Virus record (IMG/VR): IMGVR_UViG_3300003937_000296 | Location: 1 to 42,506 of that record | DNA length: 42,506 bases | Reading direction: 5' to 3' (one strand) | Source: a virus | In this document: one piece after another, positions 15,507-21,936 of the stretch | Position numbering within the stretch: position 1 is the first letter of the stretch | Layout of the letters: each line of letters begins with the position of its first letter | Made by a program: the position numbers and the translations under genes | Notes under the pieces: model-generated | The model's input: the letters and a program-made list of their open reading frames with translations, nothing else | What the model was told of the DNA's origin: nothing | Databases searched by the model: none

Positions 15507-16634
15507 ATGCATTACTTTGACCCTAAGTGGAACAATAAAACACTTGATTATGACTTACAAACACACGATTGGCCCACTTTTTGGCTCGATGTTGCTAAAG
15601 AAAAATTCCCACAAATAGAAACACTTGAAACAATACACAAAGTATTAACACCAATTCAAATAAGTGAATTAGGTAGACATTTACAATTTGCTTGTGATAG
15701 ACCAGAGTTCATGGATAGAGTTGATGCATTCTATACACAATATGTTCCAGATCTAATCGACAGCGACGAATGGATGGTACAACGTTTCTTTACAATCAGA
15801 ATGGTTATACCAGACCAAGCAAAGGCAGGTAGGCTACTTGCATTCCATCAAGGTGTATGGGTTGGTAATGGTTTAGGACTTAGAACTATATGGACACCAT
15901 TCACAAAATGTTATGAGAGTAACAGTATGCAGATGCTTGAACGTGATGTGTCAGAACGTATAACACACGATTCAATCAGAGAGGATTGGGACTACGATAA
16001 ATTACAAAAAGAATGTGTTAAACATTGTTGGCCTGTTACACTTGAACCAGGTCAATCTCACTTATTTGATCAAACAATTGTACATGGTAATATCAACAAT
16101 GACACAGATATCACACGTTGGAGCATGGACGGTAGGATATTAATTAAGGGCGGTGATTACCATAGAAAATTACCTGGAGGCTATTTCCGTTTCCCAGGTG
16201 AAAGACCAGATAACAGACCAATCGACACTGATAAGGTATGGATTAGTTATGCTGGTTGGAACAGCAAGTGGAGTAAAGAATTACCATTGCCTATGCAACG
16301 TAGAGTTATTAATGACTATTGCGAGAAACACGGCATTAAAATCAACGACTATCAATTTGAAAACGAATACTTCGATCTCATGCCAGGACTTGAACAATAT
16401 ATTGGCCTGGAAAAGGTTGACGGAATAGTACTTTGTAGTATATACTGTTTACCAGACAATCCATTTAAACGTCATGAATTATTACAGAAGGCACTGGATT
16501 GTAATGTAGAATTGCATTTTGCCAATGAGCTATGCAGTTTGAGAGATGAAAAAGATTTGGAACACATCAAACGTATATTTGGATTTGTACACGATAATGT
16601 TCCACCAAACGAGGTATTAGGTTTTAGCAAATGA
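15507..16634 (+). CDS. 2OG-Fe(II) oxygenase-like domain fused to a 'sporadic carbohydrate cluster' domain
   Basis: 375 residues in two parts. Residues 1-225 resemble phytanoyl-CoA-type 2-oxoglutarate/Fe(II) oxygenases linked to carbohydrate clusters: FHQG at 113-116, a W..P strand, distal H193 in VHGN and Arg204/Arg210 for 2OG. Residues 245-370 resemble the family annotated as sporadic carbohydrate cluster protein (TIGR04323-like): SYAGWNSKW, a P-x-x-x-QRRVINDYC segment, ENEYFDLMPGLEQ, ELHFANELC. In separate genomes the two families occur as neighbours; here they are fused. The usual metal-binding Asp of HxD is Gly116. Likely modifies a sugar or surface glycan. Overlaps the next gene by 4 bases. 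Confidence 0.65.
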   Translation: MHYFDPKWNNKTLDYDLQTHDWPTFWLDVAKEKFPQIETLETIHKVLTPIQISELGRHLQFACDRPEFMDRVDAFYTQYVPDLIDSDEWMVQRFFTIRMVIPDQAKAGRLLAFHQGVWVGNGLGLRTIWTPFTKCYESNSMQMLERDVSERITHDSIREDWDYDKLQKECVKHCWPVTLEPGQSHLFDQTIVHGNINNDTDITRWSMDGRILIKGGDYHRKLPGGYFRFPGERPDNRPIDTDKVWISYAGWNSKWSKELPLPMQRRVINDYCEKHGIKINDYQFENEYFDLMPGLEQYIGLEKVDGIVLCSIYCLPDNPFKRHELLQKALDCNVELHFANELCSLRDEKDLEHIKRIFGFVHDNVPPNEVLGFSK

Positions 16635-17089
16635 AATTACATTACAAAGACTGCGGAAAGATAGGATTCACTTGTAGCACATTTGATTTACTACATGCAG
16701 GACATGTTACAATGTTAGAAGAAGCAAAACGACATTGTGACTTTTTAATTGTTGGCTTACAAAACGACCCCACAGAAGATAGACCAGAGAAGAACAAACC
16801 AGTACAAAGCATTGTTGAAAGACAAATACAATTAGCGGCAGTTAAATATGTAGATGAAATTGTTATCTACAACACAGAGCAGGACTTAATGGACTTGTTA
16901 CTAACACTACCTATTGATGTTCGCATACTGGGTGACGAATACAAAAACAAAGACTTTACAGGCAAGGACATTGCTAAACAACGTGGTAGCAAGATTATTT
17001 ACAACGGCAGAGATCATTCATTTAGTTCAAGCAGTTTGCGTAAGCGAGTTGCATTTGCTGACAGTGACTTCGTAAACAATAACAAGTAA
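16631..17089 (+). CDS. Cytidylyltransferase (glycerol-3-phosphate/TagD-like)
   Basis: 152 residues, complete single-domain nucleotidyltransferase. HxGH is H22-A-G-H25 in STFDLLHAGH; the C-terminal HSFSSSSLRKRV corresponds to the TxGISTT..R signature that closes the CTP site. It would attach a CMP moiety to a phosphorylated polyol or sugar. The ATGA overlap with the oxygenase fusion ties it to glycan synthesis; the gene at 362 carries a related domain. Confidence 0.82.
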   Translation: MKLHYKDCGKIGFTCSTFDLLHAGHVTMLEEAKRHCDFLIVGLQNDPTEDRPEKNKPVQSIVERQIQLAAVKYVDEIVIYNTEQDLMDLLLTLPIDVRILGDEYKNKDFTGKDIAKQRGSKIIYNGRDHSFSSSSLRKRVAFADSDFVNNNK

Positions 17090-17101
17090 TCTAAAAAGGT
17101 A

Positions 17102-17108
17102 ATAAATA
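17102..17108 (+). promoter_or_regulatory. Late promoter box upstream of the membrane protein gene
   Basis: ATAAATA followed by five bases and the ATG at 17114; same leaderless geometry as iscS and iscU. Confidence 0.55.
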
Positions 17109-17113
17109 CATAC

Positions 17114-17563
17114 ATGAACAACACAATTAAAGCAGGTTTAATTTTATTTGGTGCATTAGTAGTCAGTAGATTTTTACCATTACCACCAAACAGTGAACCT
17201 CTATTAGGTTTAGCAGTACTAACACCATACCTAAGTAAAAACAATTTAGCATTCTTGTTTCCATTAGCAGTTATGTTTGTGAGCGATCTATTCATTGGAT
17301 TCCACAACAGCATGTTAATGACATATGGTGCATTAGCATTAGCACCCTTTATTAGTAGAGCATTAGACAGCAAGTATATGGCATTGGGCAGTAGTTGGTT
17401 AGTATGGCATGTAATGGCAAATGCCGGACAGTGGTTCCCACCATTTAGTCCAGAAGCATTATTATTTGATATGAGATTGCTTGCCAGTGGATTAACAGTG
17501 GTTGTACTGTATGATGTCGCTAATCGTATGCTAAGCCAAAATTCACAAACTATCAGCAAATAA
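17114..17563 (+). CDS. Polytopic membrane protein (DUF6580-like)
   Basis: 149 residues with four or five hydrophobic segments. The layout, a first helix followed by PPNSEPLLGLAVLTPYLSKN, then a FPLAVMFVSDLFIGFH segment and an alternating set of helices, resembles the DUF6580 family of small membrane proteins, which look like ECF-transporter substrate-binding (S) components. A transport role would be an inference. Followed by an early-type promoter within 30 bases, so it is probably the last gene of its transcript. Confidence 0.6.
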   Translation: MNNTIKAGLILFGALVVSRFLPLPPNSEPLLGLAVLTPYLSKNNLAFLFPLAVMFVSDLFIGFHNSMLMTYGALALAPFISRALDSKYMALGSSWLVWHVMANAGQWFPPFSPEALLFDMRLLASGLTVVVLYDVANRMLSQNSQTISK

Positions 17564-17566
17564 TAC

Positions 17567-17594
17567 TTGACAAGCACTCTATAAGTGCTATAAT
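17567..17594 (+). promoter_or_regulatory. Sigma-70-type promoter with predicted leaderless start
   Basis: TTGACA at 17567-17572 and TATAAT at 17589-17594, 16-base spacer, extended -10 (TGC). The ATG at 17601 lies six bases after the -10, where transcription should start, so the message would be leaderless. Confidence 0.8.
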
Positions 17595-17600
17595 ATCACT

Positions 17601-17946
17601 ATGAAAATCTTACTAAGACTTTTAGACCGATTGGGTCGCAAAAGAGTAATAATGGATAGACTCAGCAATGAGCCATATCTAACCAGATACTACTTGTTCA
17701 TTAAAGAACGCAAGTGGTTCCCATTTAATATATTTTTACACAACTTTCATAAAGGAGATCCAGATGATTTACATGACCATCCTTGGCCTTATTGCACTAT
17801 TATCCTTAAAGGTGGGTATTGGGAGCATCAACCAACTGGCGAGCGAAAGATTCATTCCCGGTCCATCAGTAAGAGAGTGGGGATTCATAGACAACGGGGA
17901 GTGGAAACAACACGAACAATACTTATCCGAGAGGTACAAAGGATGA
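17601..17946 (+). pseudogene. Broken cupin-like gene (internal deletion with frameshift)
   Basis: Residues 1-80 from ATG 17601 match a phage cupin-like family: a RYYLFI segment, FNIFLHNFHKGDPDDLHDHPWP and a LKGGYWEH strand that give the metal histidines. After about base 17845 this frame turns into an implausible Arg-rich sequence. The family's expected C-terminal signature (P-x-V-R-E-W-G-F...W...Y) is instead found in the +1 frame at 17852-17943 (PGPSVREWGF, then GEWKQHEQYL). The stretch between, normally a few dozen residues, is missing. So the gene seems to have lost an internal segment out of frame. The +1 frame ends with TGA at 17944-17946, overlapping the start of the next gene. Sequencing error or programmed frameshift are alternatives, but neither explains the lost middle. 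Confidence 0.65.
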
Positions 17947-18584
17947 AAAGAAAAATAACTATAATTTTTGCTATTGTATTAGGTATGCTGTTTACTTGGG
18001 AAGTAAACGCAACAGGCAATATCAAAGTGGGTGGAACATTTGTAAATGACACTGACAGTACATTTAATGCAAGTTGGGATCAGAAATGGGAATCGTTTAA
18101 TGTATCTGTAGACTACACTTATAAGGAAAGCGATAACGTTGTTAAGTTAGACAAGTTTAACACAGTGGGAAAATACAATTACAAGTTCAGTGAAGAATTT
18201 TATGCATTTGCAATCACCAGTTACGACACAGATAAATTTAGAAGCTCAGGTGATAGGACTGTGTTTGGTAGCGGTGTAGGTTACAACTGGTATAGCACAG
18301 AAAACTTTAAATTAAGCACAGAGAGTTCTATTGCATTGTTAACAAACGACTTTGTTGATGAAGCAATATTTAGACAAAATATTACATCCTCATATAAGTT
18401 ATCTGATGCACTTGAAGTATCTAATAAACTATTGTTTGAATCAGGCACAGAAACATACTTAAAAAGTGAGACTGATATCACATATTTAATTGGTACTAAT
18501 TTAACAGTTGGTCTTAGAAATAGATACACACAAGATCCTGAGAGCAATAACGTATTGAGTTTTAATGTAGGTTACAAATACTAA
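17943..18584 (+). CDS. Outer-membrane beta-barrel protein with signal peptide (DUF481-like)
   Basis: I start this gene at ATG 17943 (ATGA overlap with the cupin remnant, AAAGG upstream), not at 17601: the longer reading is a chance in-frame join with the broken cupin. The 213-residue product begins with a classic signal peptide (basic KRK, hydrophobic core, cleavage near VNA-TG). The rest is amphipathic beta strands with aromatic girdles and the last residue pair Lys-Tyr after a GYKY strand, like YdiY/DUF481 outer-membrane proteins. Such a protein would be exported to the host outer membrane; superinfection exclusion, altered uptake or lysis are possible roles. Confidence 0.7.
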   Translation: MKRKITIIFAIVLGMLFTWEVNATGNIKVGGTFVNDTDSTFNASWDQKWESFNVSVDYTYKESDNVVKLDKFNTVGKYNYKFSEEFYAFAITSYDTDKFRSSGDRTVFGSGVGYNWYSTENFKLSTESSIALLTNDFVDEAIFRQNITSSYKLSDALEVSNKLLFESGTETYLKSETDITYLIGTNLTVGLRNRYTQDPESNNVLSFNVGYKY

Positions 18585-18793
18585 TGAAAAGTATTTCCAA
18601 GAAACGTCATTTAGCAAAAACATTAACATGGCGTGTTCTTGCAACAACTGATACATTTATTATTGCATGGATTATCACAGGCACGTTTTCATTTGCGGCA
18701 AGTATTGCCAGCATAGAAGTTTTAACAAAAATGGTGTTGTACTATTGGCACGAAAGAGCATGGTACAAGTATAGTAGATTTGGGGTAAAGTAG
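18584..18793 (+). CDS. DUF2061 membrane protein
   Basis: 69 residues. Contains the DUF2061 hallmarks: KRHLAKTLTWRVLATTDT at the N terminus, two hydrophobic segments and the closing E.LTKM.LYYWHERAWYK. In bacteria this family of small inner-membrane proteins is often found next to cysteine/sulfur-metabolism genes; its biochemical role is unknown. ATG overlaps the stop of the barrel gene and its own stop overlaps the GTG of the Bfd-like gene, so the three are one unit. Confidence 0.85.
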   Translation: MKSISKKRHLAKTLTWRVLATTDTFIIAWIITGTFSFAASIASIEVLTKMVLYYWHERAWYKYSRFGVK

Positions 18794-18960
18794 TGTATGT
18801 TTGCATCTGTAATCAAATTACAGATTCTATGCTCAAAGATAAACCAGAACTAATAAAAGTGTGTGGAACAAAATGTGGTAAATGTTTGGAATGGATAGCA
18901 CAAGGCAAGATACCAGGAACGGATATAACTATAAAAAATATTAAAAGAGAACAGAAATGA
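18793..18960 (+). CDS. Bacterioferritin-associated ferredoxin (Bfd)-like protein
   Basis: 55 residues from GTG 18793, which shares its G with the TAG of the DUF2061 gene. It begins M-Y-V-C-I-C-N, the same opening as E. coli Bfd (MYVCLCN), so cysteines 4 and 6 are in the right place, and ends the cluster site with C24-G-T-K-C28-G-K-C31, where Bfd has a CGKC pair. Bfd-type [2Fe-2S] proteins donate electrons to bacterioferritin to release Fe(II). The sequence is short at the C terminus relative to Bfd (64 residues). With the ferritin-like gene at 1298 it completes a storage-and-release pair. The dCMP deaminase starts within its stop. Confidence 0.78.
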   Translation: MYVCICNQITDSMLKDKPELIKVCGTKCGKCLEWIAQGKIPGTDITIKNIKREQK

Positions 18961-19406
18961 AACTAAAATATGTAGATGCATTCCTCGATGTAGCAGAAAG
19001 ATTTGCACAACTTAGCAGTGCCAAACGTGCCCAAGTAGGTGCAATCATTGTAAAGGACAATCGTATTATAAGCATTGGATATAATGGTATGCCCAGTGGA
19101 TGGGATAATAGATGCGAAGATGAATACCAGTATGAGGATGGCGGCTACGAAATGAAATCAAGGCCTGAGGTATTACATGCAGAAGCAAACGCCATAGCCA
19201 AAGTAGCACAAAGTAATGAAAGCAGTACAAACGCAACGTTGTTCTGCACACACGAACCTTGTATCGAATGTGCTAAATTAATTCACCAAGCAGGCATAAG
19301 TAAAGTATACTATAGTAAAAAATACGATGCCGCAAAAGGAACAGGCAGTGAATTCTTAGAGAAGAGTTCCATAGAAACATTTTATATACAAAAGGATCAA
19401 ACATGA
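18957..19406 (+). CDS. dCMP deaminase
   Basis: Zn enzyme converting dCMP to dUMP for dTMP synthesis, common in T4-type phages. 149 residues; zinc ligands are in HAEANAI and PCIECAKLI, with the catalytic Glu in HAE. The N-terminal half carries the AKRAQVGAIIVKDN and GYNGMPSGWDN segments typical of dCMP rather than cytidine deaminases. The ATG overlaps the stop of the Bfd-like gene (ATGA), and its stop overlaps the next gene by 4 bases. Confidence 0.93.
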   Translation: MKLKYVDAFLDVAERFAQLSSAKRAQVGAIIVKDNRIISIGYNGMPSGWDNRCEDEYQYEDGGYEMKSRPEVLHAEANAIAKVAQSNESSTNATLFCTHEPCIECAKLIHQAGISKVYYSKKYDAAKGTGSEFLEKSSIETFYIQKDQT

Positions 19407-19987
19407 ATACAATCACAGTCAGCGAATCTGCACAAGACTTTTTAGTTAACCTATTAGAAAAACAAGAGAACACGATTGGTGTTAGGATGTTTGTGGACAA
19501 CCCAGGAACACCTAAAGCAGAAACCATACTGACATACGTGAAAGCAGACAATCCACCTGCAGATGTAACACTCGAAGAGCATGGTAAACTTGCAGTGTAT
19601 TTGCACAACGACTGCATTAAGTTTTTAGAAGAAGCATTAGTAGACTTCAACACAGAGTTAGGGTCAGGTACACTAACAATCAAAGCACCAAACAGCAAGA
19701 TGACTAAGTTGGGAGAAGATGCAACATTACAAGACAAAGTCAATTATCTATTGTGGAATGAAGTAAACCCAGGACTTGCCGCACACAGCGGAGAAGTTAA
19801 TCTTGTAGAAATTACCAAAGACGATGTAGCAGTATTGAGTTTTGGTGGTGGGTGCCAAGGATGTGCCCAAGTGGACCTAACACTAAAGCATGGTGTTGAG
19901 AACACATTACTTGAAAGCATACCAGAGCTAAAGGGTGTATTAGATGTTACTGATCACTCTAACAAGGATAATGCTTACTATAAATGA
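19403..19987 (+). CDS. nfuA: NfuA-like Fe-S cluster carrier
   Basis: Carrier that hands [4Fe-4S] clusters to target enzymes, important under oxidative and iron-limiting stress. 194 residues (E. coli NfuA 191). The N-terminal domain (1-95) is a degenerate A-type fold, lacking its cluster cysteines as in NfuA, and the C-terminal Nfu domain (about 105-190) has GGGC151-Q-G-C154, the C-x-x-C that binds the bridging cluster. The linker TLQDKVNYLLWNEVNPGLAAHSG is characteristic of NfuA. ATGA overlap with dCMP deaminase. Confidence 0.92.
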   Translation: MNTITVSESAQDFLVNLLEKQENTIGVRMFVDNPGTPKAETILTYVKADNPPADVTLEEHGKLAVYLHNDCIKFLEEALVDFNTELGSGTLTIKAPNSKMTKLGEDATLQDKVNYLLWNEVNPGLAAHSGEVNLVEITKDDVAVLSFGGGCQGCAQVDLTLKHGVENTLLESIPELKGVLDVTDHSNKDNAYYK

Positions 19988-19993
19988 TAAATA
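19986..19993 (+). promoter_or_regulatory. Late promoter-like box before the glutamine riboswitch
   Basis: GATAAATA immediately after the nfuA stop. Transcription from here would begin just upstream of the first aptamer at 20013. Confidence 0.6.
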
Positions 19994-20012
19994 TTTGTGT
20001 AATGCAAATTAC

Positions 20013-20065
20013 ATCGTTCATTCACTCTAAGTGAACGGAAGTAGTCAGTAGACGAAGGAACGCAT
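20013..20065 (+). promoter_or_regulatory. Glutamine riboswitch aptamer 1 (glnA / downstream-peptide class)
   Basis: Contains the conserved landmarks of the glutamine-binding aptamer: CGTTC opening helix strand with matching GAACG at the 3' side, a small hairpin (CACT/AGTG), GGAAGTAG in the core, a stem around AGTC/GAC and the GAAGGAACGC closing strand. In the GlnA/downstream-peptide RNA class these elements bind L-glutamine. It is followed 3 bases later by a second copy. Confidence 0.88.
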
Positions 20066-20068
20066 TGT

Positions 20069-20120
20069 TACGTTCATCTGGAAACAGACGGAAGTAGGCA
20101 ATGAAGCCGAAGGAACGCAT
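20069..20120 (+). promoter_or_regulatory. Glutamine riboswitch aptamer 2
   Basis: Second, better-matching copy: CGTTCATCTG, hairpin with GAAA loop (CATCTG/CAGACG side), GACGGAAGTAGG core, then AGCC/GGC stem and CGAAGGAACGC. Tandem glutamine aptamers are known in some cyanobacteria and marine phage/metagenome sequences; two sites could sharpen the response to glutamine. Confidence 0.9.
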
Positions 20121-20134
20121 CTCTATTGGAGATG
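20118..20134 (+). promoter_or_regulatory. Hairpin that would mask the ribosome-binding site of the downstream peptide
   Basis: CATCTC (20118-20123) pairs with GAGATG (20129-20134) around a five-base loop. The Shine-Dalgarno GGAG (20128-20131), five bases before ATG 20137, falls in this stem. The left arm touches the end of aptamer 2, so glutamine binding could influence whether the site is open. The direction of control is not deducible by eye. Confidence 0.55.
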
Positions 20135-20136
20135 AC

Positions 20137-20301
20137 ATGACTAAGTATCAAGAAGTAGCACAATTCAAACGTGCTATCAAAAGAACCCTAAAGAATAAAA
20201 AGGCTATGGCAAGACTATACCACTTTCCGCATGTTGAAAAACAAAAGAAAGTAGACACTGAATGGCCTGCGTATATCACAGATAATCCGTTTTATCCTTA
20301 A
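20137..20301 (+). CDS. Riboswitch-controlled small basic protein ('downstream peptide')
   Basis: 54 residues from ATG 20137. An ATG at 20101 in the same frame lies inside aptamer 2 and is not used. The peptide is basic at its N terminus (FKRAIKRTLKNKKAMARLY) and ends WPAYITDNPFYP. The glutamine riboswitch downstream-peptide class is defined by exactly such short ORFs of unknown role; some have been suggested or shown to act on glutamine synthetase regulation in cyanobacteria. A terminator follows at once, so this peptide is the only output of the riboswitch. Confidence 0.72.
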   Translation: MTKYQEVAQFKRAIKRTLKNKKAMARLYHFPHVEKQKKVDTEWPAYITDNPFYP

Positions 20302-20310
20302 GGTAACAAA

Positions 20311-20335
20311 AAAGGGCCATTGAGGCCCTTTTTTT
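20311..20335 (+). terminator. Strong intrinsic terminator after the downstream peptide
   Basis: AAAGGGCC (20311-20318) pairs with GGCCCTTT (20324-20331), five-base loop, T tract to 20335. Confidence 0.9.
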
Positions 20336-20347
20336 ATGTCAACTAAA

Positions 20348-20479
20348 TTATGAAACTCGAGGCAATATGTTTTCCATATGTCCGGATTTCATTATAGAGT
20401 CAAATTTTTCGAAGTAGTCAGATGCCGTGTCACGTAATGGACGAGTTAATCTGGCTACTATTCCTAATGGATTCGCCAT
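20348..20479 (-). CDS. Small minus-strand protein, 43 residues
   Basis: Minus-strand ORF with a near-perfect AAGGAG seven bases before its ATG at 20479. Product begins MANPLGIVARLTRPLRDTA and continues with an amphipathic helix (SDYFEKFDSIMKSG). Compact, plausible as a small virion or regulatory peptide. It faces the terminator at 20311, and a late box (20591) sits upstream. Confidence 0.55.
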   Translation of the reverse strand: MANPLGIVARLTRPLRDTASDYFEKFDSIMKSGHMENILPRVS

Positions 20480-20590
20480 TTTATTCTCCTTAATTTGGTA
20501 ACCAAACTGTATTACAAATGCATGTAACTTTAACCCTAAAGGGCACTGTTACGTTTTTGCAACTGTAATGTTACAATTATGTTACAGAAT

Positions 20591-20598
20591 TATTTATC
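20591..20598 (-). promoter_or_regulatory. Minus-strand late promoter-like box
   Basis: Minus-strand GATAAATA about 110 bases before the 43-residue ORF. The intervening bases contain a TTTGG/CCAAA hairpin next to the ribosome-binding site and three TGTTAC/GTTACA repeats of unknown meaning. Confidence 0.45.
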
Positions 20599-20667
20599 AT
20601 CATTAACAGGAACGTTAACTGATTACAGAATGACTGTATAATCAATGACTTACACACATAAAAAAGG

Positions 20668-20695
20668 TTGACAGATCCTCAAAATTTGCTATAAT
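20668..20695 (+). promoter_or_regulatory. Sigma-70-type early promoter, cassette copy 1
   Basis: TTGACA (20668-20673), 16-base spacer, TATAAT (20690-20695), extended -10. The region from the spacer end through the leader (AATTTGC, TATAATATATGTATAG, TTAAATAAA, then GTAGGAG) is nearly identical to copy 2 at 21155. Confidence 0.9.
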
Positions 20696-20730
20696 ATATG
20701 TATAGATTAAATAAAAAGGTAGGAGTTTTT

Positions 20731-21123
20731 ATGTTTGTAATAGTAAATAAGAAGAACGGTTCGATCCACAGAGAGCCAAGCAAAAGATCTTATGCAAGTA
20801 CCGAGTACAAAAGTGCTGGTGCGGCTAAGGCAGGAATCACAAGAACTATCAAGTTCTATAACAAAGCAATTGCTGATGTAAAAGCAGTTGTCAAGTCTGG
20901 TAAGTCAGAGTTTTACTCACCTTACTATAACCACTTCAGAGACGCAACTGATAAGGCGTTAGGCAGAACTCACCGTGCTGATGTAAACAACTATAAGGTT
21001 GTTCCTTTAGCAGAGTACAAAGAGCCGATGATTACCAGAACAGGTACTTGTCCGGGTACTGGTAAGAAAATTACTGTAACTGAAGGTATTAATCCACTAA
21101 GCGAATCTTATTGGAGTATGTAA
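20731..21123 (+). CDS. Hypothetical early protein, 130 residues
   Basis: The start is ATG 20731, seven bases after GTAGGAG; an in-frame ATG at 20698 lies between the -10 box and the expected transcription start and cannot be used. The product is basic with an N-terminal VIVNKKNGSIHREPSKRSY segment and a long helix (AAKAGITRTIKFYNKAIADV). No recognised family. Early promoter expression suggests a host-interaction or early replication role. Confidence 0.72.
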   Translation: MFVIVNKKNGSIHREPSKRSYASTEYKSAGAAKAGITRTIKFYNKAIADVKAVVKSGKSEFYSPYYNHFRDATDKALGRTHRADVNNYKVVPLAEYKEPMITRTGTCPGTGKKITVTEGINPLSESYWSM

Positions 21124-21154
21124 TTATAACATGCGATTTGTTAGCCTAAAACGG

Positions 21155-21182
21155 TTGACAGATCGCAGAAATTTGTTATAAT
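21155..21182 (+). promoter_or_regulatory. Sigma-70-type early promoter, cassette copy 2
   Basis: TTGACA (21155-21160), 16-base spacer, TATAAT (21177-21182), extended -10 (TGT). Shares the downstream TATATGTATAG and TTTAAATAAA leader with copy 1, though the genes driven are unrelated. Confidence 0.9.
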
Positions 21183-21217
21183 ATATGTATAGTTTAAATA
21201 AAGTAGTAGGAGATTTT

Positions 21218-21589
21218 ATGCAAAACGTTAACACAACAAACCAAAACCCGGACAAGATTGTATCTATACCAGGTTACCACATCGGGTCATTGACTTGCTA
21301 TAATGCAAACAATGATGATAGTGCTAATATTCAACTTACAGCACTTGAAGAAATGTGGTACAGTCATGAAGAGAATGTAGACCACCCAGAAGGTTCTGAA
21401 TACCCTGTAAGTATTAATGTTCCTCATATGAAGATTATGAGAGACAGAGTTATTGACAGTGTTTTTAACAGAACTGGTATCAACGTTAGAGATTTTGACA
21501 GCATTATTCATGCTTCATCATCACCTGGTAGAGATGAGAACGGTAACATTATCGACCATGGTAACGAAAACGTTGTGAGGAATGTATAA
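21218..21589 (+). CDS. Hypothetical early protein, 123 residues
   Basis: Start is ATG 21218 after TAGGAG; the in-frame ATG at 21185 is too close to the promoter. Acidic, Asn-rich product with IPGYHIGSLTCYNANNDD near the N terminus and an HASSSPGRDENG loop near the end. No recognised family. TAATG overlap with the next gene, suggesting translational coupling. Confidence 0.7.
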   Translation: MQNVNTTNQNPDKIVSIPGYHIGSLTCYNANNDDSANIQLTALEEMWYSHEENVDHPEGSEYPVSINVPHMKIMRDRVIDSVFNRTGINVRDFDSIIHASSSPGRDENGNIIDHGNENVVRNV

Positions 21590-21936
21590 TGATTAAGGAT
21601 AGAAATACAACTGTTCTTGCTTCTGACATTCAGACCACAGAGCAAATGAAGAAGTTCCTTGTGCATTGCACAGGTGCTAAGTTAACTCCGGTTGCTAATA
21701 ACAATGATGCATTTTGGATCAGCGGAGATAACCGTGGTAACTTTTATGAGAACAAATACTACAAGGTAGTGTTTGGTTATGTAACAGAAGAGTTCAGAGC
21801 AGGTAAGCCGACTAAGTCAGGTTACGGATTTGACATTCAAGCAACAGGCGATTACAATGCTTGGAGTTTGATGGGCGAGTTTAGGACTATGATCAAAGAA
21901 GCAATGGCTGAATACAAACAAACGCAAAGTGCATAA
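21589..21936 (+). CDS. Hypothetical protein, 115 residues
   Basis: Second gene of the early transcript from 21155. Alpha/beta protein with a central NKYYKVVFGYVTEEF strand pair, a GYGFDIQATGDYNAW segment and a C-terminal helix. No recognised family. Start and stop overlap neighbours by one base each. Confidence 0.7.
   Translation: MIKDRNTTVLASDIQTTEQMKKFLVHCTGAKLTPVANNNDAFWISGDNRGNFYENKYYKVVFGYVTEEFRAGKPTKSGYGFDIQATGDYNAWSLMGEFRTMIKEAMAEYKQTQSA

Noticed and set aside
17601-18584. A single 327-residue cupin-outer-membrane fusion protein
   Set aside because: The join is a chance open frame through a broken cupin gene; a signal peptide with its own start (17943) begins the barrel, and the cupin C-terminal signature lies in another frame.
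20101-20136. Upstream ATG as start of the riboswitch peptide
   Set aside because: It is inside the second aptamer; the ATG at 20137 has a Shine-Dalgarno sequence at correct spacing.
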